Below are positions 22,820 to 34,849 of a DNA stretch of 64,000 nucleotides, piece after piece. The DNA lies in contig JAVGVS010000012.1 of NCBI GenBank assembly GCA_032718565.1, positions 2,172,450-2,236,449 on the forward strand. Reading direction: 5' to 3'. The position numbers and the translations under genes are program-made. Position 1 is the first letter of the stretch. Each line of letters opens with the position of its first letter. Source of the stretch: Distichodus sexfasciatus (Eukaryota > Chordata > Actinopteri > Characiformes > Distichodontidae). The notes under the pieces were generated by a model that ran no database searches, was not told where the DNA came from, and saw nothing but the letters and a program-made list of their open reading frames with translations.

Positions 22820-25286
22820 ATGCTCACCAAAGAGAAAAGCGCTGCCTTGGCAATTTGTGCCATTCTGTGCGAGAAACATAGACAACGTGGTATGGACAAG
22901 GAAATGGCTGGGCAGACGTGTCTGTCAATTCTACAACGAGAATTGGAGGTAAGCAGCAACAGCGAAATTGCACTAAAGGCCAATAACGTTACAGATACCT
23001 TATCTACATACCTTACCTATGTTGTAGGCTTTATCTAAGAGTGATGGGTAAACTTTAAAATAAAATGCAACCAGAGATGCTAGTGAAAGAACACCATTGC
23101 TGTGGCTTACGGGGACATCTGAAATTCTGACTGTCCTCTCTTTTTTTACTGACACTTCTACCTTCATTAGGGCAAACATTTAATTTCTTGTAGATTAGGT
23201 GGCCATTAAGTACAGTAAGTACTAGCCAAGTTACTAGACTTTTACTTGAGTAGCATTCCCAGTGAGTGACTTCTGAACCATCTTCCAAGTGATTTTTTGG
23301 GAGTGGCACCCACTTCTACTCAAATGTGACTTCCAGGTGCTTTATACAACATTGGTTAAATATCAGTCAGACTCTTAAATTACCAACAACATCCAACATC
23401 TATAATGCTACTGTATTAATGGTGTGTTCTAAAATAGGTAGATGATAGACAGTTTCGACCTTTCTCCATGTCTGTGGAAGACTTTAATAATGTTCTGGAG
23501 AGGGTAACTCCTCATATCCTCAAGAGGGATACACACCTCAGGATGGCCATCAGCCCCATGAGCTTTCTTGTTACCCTACCATTTTGGGTAACAGGCAAGT
23601 GTGTGTGGACATATAAATGGACATTTCTGTAATGCTCCTCATTAAACTATAGCAAGGTGTACTCTAGGCAAGGCCATCAATCTATATCACATAAAAAAAT
23701 CAATTCACCCATGCAACTATACATAATTTCGCCTTTCTACATCAGTTACACTGGCCCCCAATTGCACATATATCTATCCACCTACATACTTCATTACTAC
23801 GCTCATACTACATAGGCTACTACTTACTACATTCTATTTTCCGTCCAACAACTAAAACTGGCCAACTCTACCAAGATCCATCCATATCCACCTTCCTTAC
23901 AGTAACTCATCTAAATCCAATTTGACACTATTTACACACTTTTCATCATTTGACAGGTGAAACCTTCCAACTCATTAAGTTTCCAGTATAGATTGAAGCA
24001 CCACACCGAGCAGGATTGTCATGAAACATGCACAGCCTCACTTCTGTACTGCAAGAAGATTACTTGGAAGGTACTTTGACTGGAAAATATATTCGTTACG
24101 AACATCAAATTACCTATGCTCATACTATTGAAAGGCTGACTTGGCACATTGTCAAAGATGTCCCACCAGTTAATACAACAAATGAGTTTTCACCTAAAAA
24201 CAATTTTCTGAGTCCTGGATGTATTCATTCAGTCTTTTGTGAAAATGTAATCAAAAAGTCAAGTGAATCCTGGAAAGGATTTGATAAGGGCAAGACGGGC
24301 AGTTGGTGGGTATAATGGTAGGTGTTCGCCCCATGATCAGAAGGTCACAGGTTCACATCCAGAGCTGGTAAAGCTACCACTGAGGTACTCCTGAGCAAGG
24401 TACCGTCCCCAAGCACTGCTCCCCGGGTGCTGCCACAACACTGCTCCTTCACGGATGGGTTAAATGGGTCACATTTCGTTGTGGTGTGTTCACAATGACA
24501 ATCTCACTACCCACTTAATTCACCAGAGATTAATTGATGTATCACTTATTCTTGTCTTTACAGACACCATCAACTGACTCTGAGTGGAAGGCTACTTAAC
24601 GACTTTGCAAAACAAGTGTAAATACACTGCTTGGGGCCAGATGGAAGCACATCTTCATCCAACCACCCTCATGAGTGGGCAGCATGTTTTTTAACTACAA
24701 GTCCAGGTTTTCCATCATTCTTATGGCTGTAGTTGACGCCAATTACAAGTTTGTATATGCAAGTGCAGGGACACAGGGAAGGGTGTCTGATGCGGAAGTG
24801 TTCGCCCATTCTGACCTGAGAGAAGCTATGGACACTGGCACGCTGAACTTCCCCCTCTGTTGATACTTCCTGCAGGCACTGGATACTATGATGCTGCTGT
24901 CAATGTTTATTGGTGATGATGCTTATCCCCTCCAACCAGATCTCATGAAACCGTATCCGTTTCGAAACCTCAACACCAATCAGAGAATATACAACTACCG
25001 TCTGTCCAGAGCACGCTACGCGTTGTGGAGAACGCTTTCAAGATTCTGGCAAATCGCTTTAGAGTTTTCCGAACAACAATTGCCTGGACCCAGACAAGGT
25101 TGTCACCATTACCTTTGCATGTCTTTAGGTAATAACTTTCTCCGGCACCACAGATCTGACGTACCACCTGGCTATGTTGATTCTGAGGATGCCAACCATC
25201 AGCTGGTTGAAGGTGCATGGAGAAGGGAGGGAAAGCTTCAATCCGTTTCAATACCGCGGCAGAACCCCTCAGTGGAGGCGAAGTAG
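22820..25286 (+). pseudogene. Harbinger transposase (HARBI1-like), spliced, decayed
   Basis: Exon 1: ATG at 22820, MLTKEKSAALAICAILCEKH and CLSILQRELE, donor GAG|GTAAGC at 22949. Exon 2: acceptor AAAATAG, 23438-23594, DDRQFRPFSMSVEDFNNVLE and AISPMSFLVTLP, ending CAG|GCAAGT (a GC-type or mutated donor). Exon 3: acceptor CTTGTCTTTACAG, from 24564, with GSMFFNYKSRFSIILMAVVD (first catalytic Asp) and VYASAGTQGRVSDAEVF. After a frameshift near 24863 comes FIGDDAYPLQPDLMKPYPFR (second Asp) and NTNQRIYNYRLSRAR. The expected VVENAF with the catalytic Glu is present only in a shifted frame near 25025. The protein would cut and reinsert the element together with its MYB-like partner. Inactive here. 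Confidence 0.8.
24297..24525 (+). repeat. tRNA-derived SINE (type A) inside Harbinger intron 2
   Basis: The head GGGCAGTTGGTGGGTATAAT leads to a B-box-like GGTTCACATCC at 24351-24361, the shared body (ACCACTGAGGTACTCCTGAG) and the tail (GTGTGTTCACAATGACAA). Confidence 0.8.
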
Positions 25287-25289
25287 CTA

Positions 25290-26035
25290 ACGGGACGTCC
25301 TTTGCGAGTACTTTGTCTGACCTGCAGGGAGTGTTTCATGGCAAGAAGACATGGTGTAGGTAGATCAGAAACCAAAGTTAGAAGACAAATCTAGTGTGGA
25401 TCAATCCATAGTCCTGTTGTTTGAGGTCACTGAGTACTGTCTATAGGACAAAGTTATTTTATTTCTTTATTGACAATGTGATATTTTTCTAAACACAAAA
25501 CAGTACCACATAATCAGTGGTCTCTCTTCACTTTTTGTAGCCCACACAAACATTTTGATTTTCTTTTTTTTTTTTTATAGAAACTAAAGTAGGAAATAAA
25601 TAACAGAAAATCCCTTTGTAAGTACTGACAAAAATAAATCTACCTCTGTGGGAACCTACAAAATTTGCTTCATTAAATAAATACAAAATATCTCTTAACA
25701 AAAATGTGCAAAACAGTTCTCCACCACGTCACAACATTGAGGTAGATGGGCAGTCACAATGTCATAGTCATAGTGTCACAAGAAGAGCATTTAAATGAAC
25801 TTCTTTGAGCCTGTGTTACTGAGCAGGAACCAGTGCAACCTCAAAAATATTGTATAGAGTATTACTGTTGGAAATTTTGGTTTTAAGCTACCCTGCTACT
25901 CAGAGTTCAGCATTTTCATAAAGGACTTTGGCTGGTTTGATGGGGCCTGGTAGTCTTGGGGAGGTGGCTGGACCTGAAAAGGGTGCATGGGATAAAAGGT
26001 GGCCTAGCCTGCGGACTTGCAAATAGAGAATGGAA
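25290..26035. other. 3' non-coding spacer of the Harbinger element
   Basis: AT-rich spacer between the convergent Harbinger genes, with an A/T-rich core around 25440-25700. Nothing else was recognised. Confidence 0.4.
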
Positions 26036-26039
26036 GGCC

Positions 26040-27424
26040 CTGCTCTGCCTCCTGTGTGTCATAAATAATGTTCATTATATTTCTCCTGAGCCTCAACTCT
26101 AGAGCCTACCCTTATGTTTCTCAACCCCTGAGGCTACTTTGTTAACAATACCATTCTTCAGAATCTGGGTATTGAGATCCTGATAGTGTGTTCGGACCTG
26201 CTTGAAGCAGAGAAAGCTTGCCATCTCATAGTGCTGGTGCTCAGCTGATTTGGGTTTGAAGTGGCTCCTCTAGGTCTTTTACGTGCCGACCTGTGGACTC
26301 AGGACTGCAGACTGTTTATGTGCTTCTCTTCCTGACTCACTGAAACTGGACTAGTGGTGGTCGAAGAAGTAAAGACATCTGCTTCAATGTCCTCAGTGGA
26401 CTGATCCTCGTCTCCCTCCTCTGTTGCGCCTATGTCCTTTGACTCTGAGCCAAGCTGTAGGAAACAGTACAGAAAGCAGACAGACAGAGGGAAAGTGATT
26501 ACACAGAAGTGAAGATCTTAACAGTATTGTTTAGGTCAGATACTAATTTCACACTGTATTATCACTAGGCCTAAGGTGTCAGGAGGCACCACATTGACTT
26601 AGACTGCCTCTATTATGGAAAAATTACTTGTGGCATTTATTTTTGACAAAACATTTAACTGAGAATCATTCCCATCATTTCCCCACAAATATCCCTTCAT
26701 ATGGTGTGTGTGTGTATTTAAACAACTTGGTTATAAACTTACTCTCAGAGTGGACTCCGTATGTCTATGTACCTATATGGGCCTTCAAAAAAATCCAAAT
26801 GTTTTAATATCCAGATCTGTTTGGGAGTCGGTTGTTTCTGGCCACTGCCGCTGGGTTTCGGTTTGAGCAGTTTGCCATACTGCAACCCCGGGTTTTCACC
26901 TCATTCACTGAAAAAGTAACATTACCCTGTACTTTATGATGGAATTTGGTACTAGCAATATTAAGCTTGCTAATCCAACATTATTCCGATGGTTTCATCA
27001 AAAAGAAATTCACTCACTTGTGCAGTCACTCACTCTCACACACGCACTTCGCAATGTAGTGAAATTTTAGCTTTACTGAACAAGCGTTACTGAATTATTT
27101 GAGCCAATATATTACAAAAATCTGTCTTCGCTTCTCTCTCTCTCTCTCTGTCTTTCACTCACAGACACACCTCTACCCACCACCACCACTCAACAACCAA
27201 ATAGTTTAGCTTACATGTCAACTTTGTAAATTTAGTAGTCTAATCAAAAACATTGACTTACCAGGCAGCTGCAATTGAGCAGCTATCTCCACCCAATTTT
27301 TTTCACGAGTGTTGCGGTCATGATAATTTTCAGAGGCCACATCGAAAAGGCTCGGATGAGCTTGCCAAAATTCCACAAGTTGGGCCTCCATCGCCTGTGT
27401 CCACATTACATGCTGCGCTGCCAT
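26040..27424 (-). pseudogene. Harbinger MYB/SANT-like (MADF) gene, two exons
   Basis: Exon 1 begins with ATG at 27424 and reads MWTQAMEAQLVEFWQAHPSL, FDVASENYHDRN and NWVEIAAQLQLPG. This is a MADF/MYB-SANT-like trihelix with its spaced tryptophans. It ends at 27262 with a perfect donor CCTG|GTAAGT. Exon 2 begins at 26454 after acceptor TTTCCTACAG with a serine/threonine/acid-rich linker (ESKDIGATEEGDEDQSTEDI). It meets a stop in INSLQS and another further on, while the later frame keeps basic ARKRPRG and MRWQAF. In this superfamily the protein helps recruit the transposase to the ends. The copy is broken in exon 2. Confidence 0.7.
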
Positions 27425-27659
27425 GCTGCCCGGTTTTGTCTAAAATTTCACTTCCACTTCTGTGTTTGCGCATGCGCAGTGTGAGAGGTTGAGTTAAATC
27501 GGCTCGTGGGACTGCTTCAACAGTGCAGTACCTCAACGAGGGCCGACCAGGATTTCAAACAGGTTTGATTTTCGGCACTACTTATTGCTGATCGAGCTGG
27601 TCGTGAGGTGTTAATCGCTTGTTGGCTAATACAGTGTAAGCTCCGCTTAATCTATTGTA

Positions 27660-29542
27660 TGCTTATCTTTAAATTGTCTTAACCAACCGTGGATTGCACA
27701 TAAGATATATAGTGGATTTAAACTGTTAAGACATATCTGACTCATAGCAAATTCTGACTCCTTGAAAAGTCATAATTAATTGCTAAATATTCTAAGCGAG
27801 ATAGTAAGAATTTTGTTTTATTTTCAGCAACTACATGACATTAGTAATAATCTGATTTTGTGGGGAAAAAACATATTATACTTCTTCCTTTTGCATCATA
27901 GACCAGTGATTGTCGTATATATTGTGATGATGTAACATTCATTTACAACGAGTAATGGATTATTAATAAAAAAATTCCCTTTAAATGTTAACTCGATTTT
28001 AATGTGTTAAGTTTAATACAGGTCCTAATAAGACCATGTAATTGCAAAAGAAAAACAAATAAGCCATTTTAATTAAAGATACATTTTCTATGGGGGTATT
28101 CTCAACTATTACAGGTATTTAACAATGGTATTACATATAGTTTTATTTTTATATGTATTAGCATTTATTGGTATGCAGATTTGGACAGCTCTCAATGAAA
28201 GCAATCAAAAGACAAAGAAAGTGCAAACAGTGCAATATTGCAGTTGAAAATCAGCATACAGGGTAGCATGTGACATTACATTTTCATATGATCATAGTTT
28301 ACTTGCAACATTGCAGTTAAAATGATTCATCCTTGATATATGGGACAAATTGATTTATTTCTACTGAGTAAAAACTGGAGGTCAGATGCACGCCAGGCAT
28401 GTAGGTTCTAGAATTATAATGCTGCAAAGAACTTGTGATATTTAGTGGCACTGATTGAGCAGTGTTTCATCCTTTCAGAGCTTTAAGTGCTGCAACCTTT
28501 GCTGCTCAAAAGGAGAGGAAGACTGACATCAAGAACTTTACAGTCCTGGCTTCTTGGCCAGAAATCAATTTTGTTAACTGTTGAGTCCAATTCTGTCTTT
28601 TAAATGCCATATGAAGACCCAATTTCAAAAGAATACCTAGAGAAATCCAATTCACTCCCAACACTTATTGGTTACTTGTATATTTTAAATATTTTTACAA
28701 AAAAAAAATACCTCTGATCCTTATCATTAGCATTCATGCATGCATTCTTATTGATTGTGGCGTTAATTTTGTACTCTGCTGGGTTCATAAAGGTAAGGAC
28801 TCAGCTGCAGTAACTCAGTTGAAAAGCAGCTGGTTGATTTAAGTCTATGTTTCCAGGTATGGAAGAACAGATGTTGGGCTGCAAAGCACCGATAAGACTG
28901 GATAAGAGCGTCATTAAAGGTAAATGTGTCTAGCAGTAGCTGTTGTGATCAGAGGGTGGCTGATTTAAATTTTTCACCGTGCAGCTTTTCACTGAGCAAT
29001 GCACCTCTAATCACAGTTCAGACACAGCTAAGTTAAATGAAAGCCCATTTCTTTGTTGTGGTGCTGTGGTGTGTTCTCAATAACAAATAATGTTCATTTT
29101 TAGATTGGACATGCTAAGACTTGACTTGCTTAACTCTAAACACAGAAATCCTTGCATTGTGACTTGAGACTTCCAGTGACCTTCATCTCTGGAAAATGAC
29201 TATAATGACTCAGAACTAGGCATAACTATAGAAATGATTTTGTGAAGTCCAGGATCCTATGTCTATAATAGCCATGGATGGTTTCGATTTTGTGGTGCAG
29301 TTTGAAAAACCACCAAAATTTTCAAAATATACAAGCTCGTATTTTATGTTTTATAGAGTTCATTCACACTACGTGATTTAAATGCTGTTTTTGAGTCTCT
29401 GACAGGACACCAACAAAAGCTCCTAATTTTGTGCAACATCCATGCAACATCAACAATCAGTGTGTGAACAGTAATGAAGATGCAATAATTCAAAGAAGAA
29501 TTATTTCATTGTTTATTTCATTATAATTTTAATATCATCTAT

Positions 29543-29545
<3 letters not shown>
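27660..29545. other. Intergenic, no gene seen
   Basis: AT-rich. A weak, old type A SINE-like stretch lies at about 28890-29105 (tail GGTGTGTTCTCAATAACAAA). Otherwise nothing was recognised. Confidence 0.5.

Positions 29546-29546
<1 letters not shown>

Positions 29547-29608
<62 letters not shown>
29547..29608. repeat. (TA)n microsatellite
   Basis: About 60 bp of TA repeat directly adjoining the left end of the Tc1-like MITE, a TA-target family. Confidence 0.95.
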
Positions 29609-29610
<2 letters not shown>

Positions 29611-29612
<2 letters not shown>

Positions 29613-30143
29613 CTGGTGCAAAAGTTTTAGGCAGGTGTGAAAAAATGCTGTAAACAAAGAATGCTTTCAGAAATATAAATAATGATTGTTTATTTTCATC
29701 AATTTACAAAACGCAAAGTGAGCAAACAAAGTAAAAATCTAAATCAAATCAGTATTTATACCTTTTGCCTTCAAACCAGCATCAATTCTTATAGGTACAC
29801 TTGCACAAAGTCAGGATTTTGTAGATTATAGTATTATATTATTTTGTAGCCAATTATATTATTTGGTAGGATTATAGGATTATAGATCTGTGTTGCTCCT
29901 CCAAGATGTTTGGGAACAACCTACCAAATGTAGTTCTTAAAACTGCAGGTGAACTCTGTAAAGAATTTTATGCTGTTGTGAAAGGAAAGGGTGGTCACAC
30001 CAAATATTGATTTAGATTTCTCTTTTGTTCATTCACTGCATTTTGTTAATTGATGAAAATAAATGATTAACACTTCCATTTTTGAAAGCATTCTTTGTTT
30101 ACAGCATTTTTCACACCTGCCTAAAACTTTTGCACAGTACTGT
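29611..30143. mobile_element. Internally deleted Tc1-like element (short relative of 53336-54866)
   Basis: The termini pair over about 58 bp: left TACTGGTGCAAAAGTTTTAG, then GCAGGTGTGAAAAAATGCTG, TAAACAAAGAATGCTTTC; right is the inverted form ending TTTTGCACAGTACTGTA. The left arm and 5' leader match the long copy (GCCTTCAAACCAGCATCAAT, TTGCACAAAGTCAGG). The interior then jumps to the transposase 3' end (CTCCAAGATGTTTGGGAACAA at 29898). About 1 kb, including the catalytic core, is deleted. It has both ends, so it could once have been moved by transposase supplied in trans. Confidence 0.85.
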
Positions 30144-30144
30144 A

Positions 30145-31590
30145 GATATATGTATGTATGTATATATATACACTATAATCGCAATACCATAAAACTGTGT
30201 TGTTGGGGTTTTTTGGCTTTATGTCATCATAATGTCAGAATCTCATGCCAGCTCAAGCCTAGTCTAAACTCCCCAAAAAATAAACCCTTGACAAATGTTG
30301 AACAGCATCATGTGTGACTTTTGCAGAAGGTGAAAATACTCATCATTTATATTTAGTTTATAGTTTTTTTTTATTTAGTCATTCTCTTATACTCCATCTT
30401 TCTGGATCCACTGGCCTGCCTGTCTAAACAGACATAACGGAAGAGACAGTACGTCTGGGCCCGTAGAGCATACAAAGAGGAAGGAAAGAGAAAACCAGAA
30501 ATGTAGAAGTGCTGTTTGTACACTTTGTCAGTCAACATCTCTCTGCCATTGTTGCGATCATGGAAAAAAACAAACCTTACAACTTCCAACGTTGTCACGC
30601 CGTGTCACTTTGAGGTATTAGAGTGAGTTTGGTTGAGTCAAATAACTGGGGTGTGAACATCTGCCCTTATCTGGGGAAGAAGGATAGATGAAGAGGAGAT
30701 GAAGAAATAATGTATGCATAACATTCAATCGCATCATTATTACTTTTCATCTGCCAGCAAGAAAATGGGAAAACGTTCTAACAGCTGGGTCTCAGCTCTT
30801 ATAGCACACTGTGAATAGATTCATAATCTTCCATCCCATTCTCTCCATCATTCTCAGAGCCCACTCTTTTTTATCTGAGACCCCAACACCCGCTCACCTT
30901 ATTTGTTGTGTACTTCAGCTGGTTTAAGAGTCGAAGCAAATCAAGAGTTTGGGACACAGGAAAGGAGTGTAAGAGGAGAAAGAGAGAAAGGGAGGATAGG
31001 AATACATAATGAGAACGGCTTAGGGAGAGGTAAATTAGCTACTGAATAAGGTTTGGGCAAGAGGGCTTGTAAATTCAAGTCAATCATAACTCGGACCAGA
31101 GGCTTTCTCTCAGTCTTCAATCGAGTTAGCCGCTCTCGCCTGTTGTGATTATGATAATGAAAAGGCACTGACCAGGAAGAGAAAATGGGGAAAGAGCTTT
31201 TACAATAATCCCTCTTCCTCTCTCTCCTTCTCAGCAACAGATCTGGTGAGGGTGGGGGCAGGAAATATCAAATATCAAAAGTCAATCACTGTGGTGTTTT
31301 ATATTTTTAAGAAAAGCTAAAAGAAAAGCGTAGGCCTAATTGTTTATGATCTGAATGCTTGATTTTTGATAGATACTTTTCCTGTATATTTGTATAATAT
31401 TGACTAAATTAGCATTTTTGCTGTTTAAATGTAATCTCTTTGATTTAATATATTTTAAATTACCTGCATTCTTAAGAGCAAACCAGGTTACATTTTACCA
31501 TTTGTTGGAATTGAGTAAATACACCACACATAAATGAAAAAACTTTAAAGTAGATAAATGTTTTTGGCCATATAAACACAATAATGGTAA
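30145..31590. other. Intergenic; candidate regulatory patch at 30890-31235
   Basis: No exon was seen. The 30890-31235 patch is less AT-rich, non-repetitive and contains AATCATAACTCGGACC and TTGTGATTATGATAATG. Its minus-strand open frame (98 codons) has no recognisable domain. Confidence 0.35.
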
Positions 31591-31591
31591 T

Positions 31592-31805
31592 GATAACGAT
31601 AGCATAATGATTAGGGAGTTGGCTCTGGATCGGAAGGTCACTGTTTCAAGTCCTGAACCAGTAAAGGTGCGAATGAGGTACTCAATGATTAAAACACTGT
31701 CTTCAAGCACTGCTTTCCAGGCATTGATAGAGCTGCCCCCTGCTTTTTGACGGATGTGTCAAATGTGCTATGTTTACAATGACAAATACTCACTCACTCA
31801 ATCAC
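31592..31805 (+). repeat. tRNA-derived SINE (type A), old copy
   Basis: A degenerate head (ATAGCATAATGATTAGGGAG, B-box relic GTTTCAAGTCC), then family body and tail (ATGTTTACAATGACAAATAC). Confidence 0.7.
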
Positions 31806-33905
31806 GAGTGTGTTTACAGACAAAAAATCACTATTTTTATCACAAACTACCATGTGGAGTCACAGATTGGGAAGATATGCCATATTATACAGAACCATAA
31901 CCTTACAAACACACACACACGCAAAACCCAAGCAAAGAGGTAAAACAGACTTAAATAGATTCAAATACAGATGACGCACATTACAGCAAATAAACTACAG
32001 GCTTTAAAGTGGAAGAGGAGAGCATGACCACTAGTCTCATGGTGGGGGATCATAGGCCAATTTGTGACAGCATTTTACACTTAAGTCACGTATTGTATTT
32101 GCTATAATGAATAGCATTTCAATTTAAAAATAAACTTAAAAAAAGAATAGAATAGAAATGTAAATTTCAAAATAGATTCCTTAAAACTACAAGGTATACA
32201 ATAAATTAATTTAGCTTAAATATTCTTTTTTATTAAAATTTAAGTGAATCTGATCATGGGGTTAACTCCCTATCCGCTGCCCAAGTTGCCCACTGCCTAA
32301 AATGTTGTATCTGCTTGCCATATTGCAGGAGAAAGCTGGTAAAGGGAAAATCATCACCTGAATATACAACTTACAATTTACAATACAATTTATAGTATAC
32401 AGCTCTTATGTATGTACAACATTTCCATTTATAATTAAGTTTGACAATACAAAGTTAAGGCAAACTAAAACAATGCTGGTACATCTCCATGACTGGACCA
32501 CTGATGTCAATCTCCTTTTCCTTTTGCAAGACTCAGTTCCTTTTGGTTAAACTCAGTACTCAAGGTTGATATAAGGAGATCATCACCATTTTCCTTGGTA
32601 GAATACCATTCACATTTTTCTGGCTGTCACTTATCATATGAATATGTTTAGTCATATGTGGAATTCAGATTTGCAGAAATTCAGTTAATAAGTTAATAAA
32701 TGCAACAGTCAACATAGAAATCATTAAATGTGAGAGTACCCAAGGCATGAGAGTCCCTAAGGATGAGTGATTATGTGGCGAAATCTCCTTTTAACATTTG
32801 CATGGTTTTTGAATAAATAAATGATTGTTCCATTAAAAAGCTACTAGCAATTAACTTTTCAAAATTAATTCCATCATATTCATGATTATGAATGAACATC
32901 AAGAATATGTTTAACAGTTCTGAAAAATGTCAAATGCACCCCTCAACCAAGAACTCTGGTGGAAATGGCCAATTAAACCTAGTTGGTGGTTAACAGTGAA
33001 TTTCAGCTTCATTGACTGTGTTTAGTTCACTGAAATGAATAGCTTGAAACATGGGGTTTAGTGCCCAGTAACATCCCAAAGCTCTGTCATAGATGATGTA
33101 AAAACTACAATAAAATGAGAAATAAAAAACGAGAGGGACTTAAACACTAGTTAGTTAAAGAGCTGTTAAAAGATTGACAGACAGCAGCAAAGTTAATATC
33201 AGATTTCATTGCTTATGTAAGTGTTGAGCATTTAGTGCAATAGATCTATTTTCTCTTCTTCACAGGTATTGCAATGAAATGAAACATAATAAGGTCTAAT
33301 AAATATCGAATTATAAAGAATTCTGTTGTATGAATAGTGCAGGAGGAGAGACGTTTACCCCAGGCCTGAAGAAATGTTTGTATCTATATCAGGCCAACCT
33401 TTTTAAAAACTTCGCAGACCAAAAAAAGTCACAGATCACATGTTTATACATGTCTTTTGTACATGCTGAGAATGAAAATGAGCATAAAATGAATAATATG
33501 AATGAATAATTTTATTTTTTCTACCACTAATTTTCATAGTATTTTAGATACATATCAAATAAATAACATAATCAATAAGAAATCGTGTGGGTTGCAAATG
33601 ATGCAAGCGTGTGGGAAAAGGAGAGTGATAAAAAATTAAAACCTTGTGGTCAGGGCCTGGGTGATAGCTAGTGAGTTCTGATAGCTGCACCATCTGAACA
33701 CAACTGTGAAAAAACTGGGGGTTGTGAAGAGCCATATAAAATATACAGCTTTATTCAGCCAGTTTACCTTGATGGAGGTAAATGTCAAAGAAGAGGACAA
33801 GGCTTTTATGGCGAGCTAATCGAGTTATTTTACGATTATGTGGATCTGATGCCCCTTTTGCTCTTGCCCCCATGGTCATAAAAAATGAAATGTTAAGTTC
33901 CTCAT
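31806..33905. other. Intergenic, no gene seen
   Basis: AT-rich sequence without recognised exons, terminal repeats or long tandem repeats. Confidence 0.5.
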
Positions 33906-33916
33906 ACCCTCATTCC

Positions 33917-34400
33917 ATCCATCCATCCATCCATTTCCTACTGCTGTTCCGGATCGGGGGCAGTAGCCTAAGCAGAGAAACCCAGACTTTCCTCTCCCCG
34001 GCCACTTCGTCCAGCTCTTCCAGGAGAATCCTGAGGCATTCCCAGACCAGCCGAGAGACATAGTCTCTCCAGCATGTCCTGGGTCTTCCCCGGGGACTCC
34101 TCCCAGTGGGACATCCCCGGAACACCTCACCAGGGAGGCGTCCAGGAGGCATCCTGATCAGATGCCGGAGCCAACTCATCTGGCTCCTCTCGATGTGGAG
34201 GAGCAGCGGCCCTACTCTGAGTCCCCCCGTGAATGACTGAGCTTCTCACCCTATCTCTAAGGGAGAGCCCAGCCACCCTGTGGAGGAAACTCATTTCAGC
34301 CGCTTGTATTCGCAATCTCGTTCTTTCGGTCACTACCATACCCTCATTCCCCTGTGAAAACAAATCATCTGAGTATACTGAAGCAGCTGGAGATGACACG
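33917..34400 (-). pseudogene. RTE/Rex3-like LINE 3' fragment
   Basis: On the minus strand, two frames joined by a frameshift near 34150 encode the typical C-terminus of this LINE type: MSFLHRVAGLSLRDRVRSS, then LIRMPPGRLPGEVF, CPTGRSPRGRPRTCWRDYVS and EVAGERKVWVSLLRLLP. It ends in a (GGAT)n tail, seen here as CCATCCATCCATCCATTTCC at 33917-33936. The reverse transcriptase domain is absent (5' truncation). The subfamily name is from memory. Confidence 0.65.
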
Positions 34401-34759
34401 ATTTCGCATTTTGTGGTACAATCATGATATTTATTGCGTTATTTTTGTACCGTAATTCTGAGAATGCAGTGGCCTTTTCACGAGCAAAATCTCAGGTCTG
34501 CACGTGCACAACTTTGCCTGCACGCTCTCTCGAAACGGTCTGTGTGCGCTCAACACTGCCTGTGCTCGCGCACAACTCTGCTTTCTCGTTCATGCAACAG
34601 TGTCATCACGCTCGCTTGACTTGGCACTGCGTTATAAATGTGCCTCATTAAACCAGCCAATCACATCCTTGGAGAAAACTGATTGGTTGATTTCCTTAAG
34701 TTTGTTTGCTGGTTAAAATGGAGCAAAGGGAAGCTCTGGAATCCGTGTATAATACACAT

Positions 34760-34836
34760 ATTAAAAATATACCAAATTTAATGAACAAATAATACGCGGT
34801 GTATTATTCATTCATCAAATTTGGGATATTTTTAAT
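34760..34836. repeat. Long near-perfect palindrome
   Basis: The arms 34760-34795 and 34801-34836 are 36 bp each with about four mismatches, separated by GCGGT. The arm begins ATTAAAAATATACCAAATTT and the right arm ends AAATTTGGGATATTTTTAAT. It can form a hairpin or cruciform. It lies just downstream of a CG-rich, repeat-like stretch (34490-34640). Confidence 0.8.
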
Positions 34837-34849
34837 TACAAAGAAATTG

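Larger units (their letters stand above)
22726..27650. mobile_element. PIF/Harbinger transposon carrying both genes
   Basis: A plus-strand transposase (22820-25286) and a minus-strand MYB/SANT-like gene (26040-27424) converge, the two-gene makeup known for PIF/Harbinger. Putative ends are AATACACTGTGCGATTTTTT (22729) on the left and, inverted, AGCTTACACTGTATTAGCC (about 27650) on the right. They share only the ACACTGT core, so the exact borders are uncertain. A type A SINE has inserted at 24297-24525. Confidence 0.65.
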
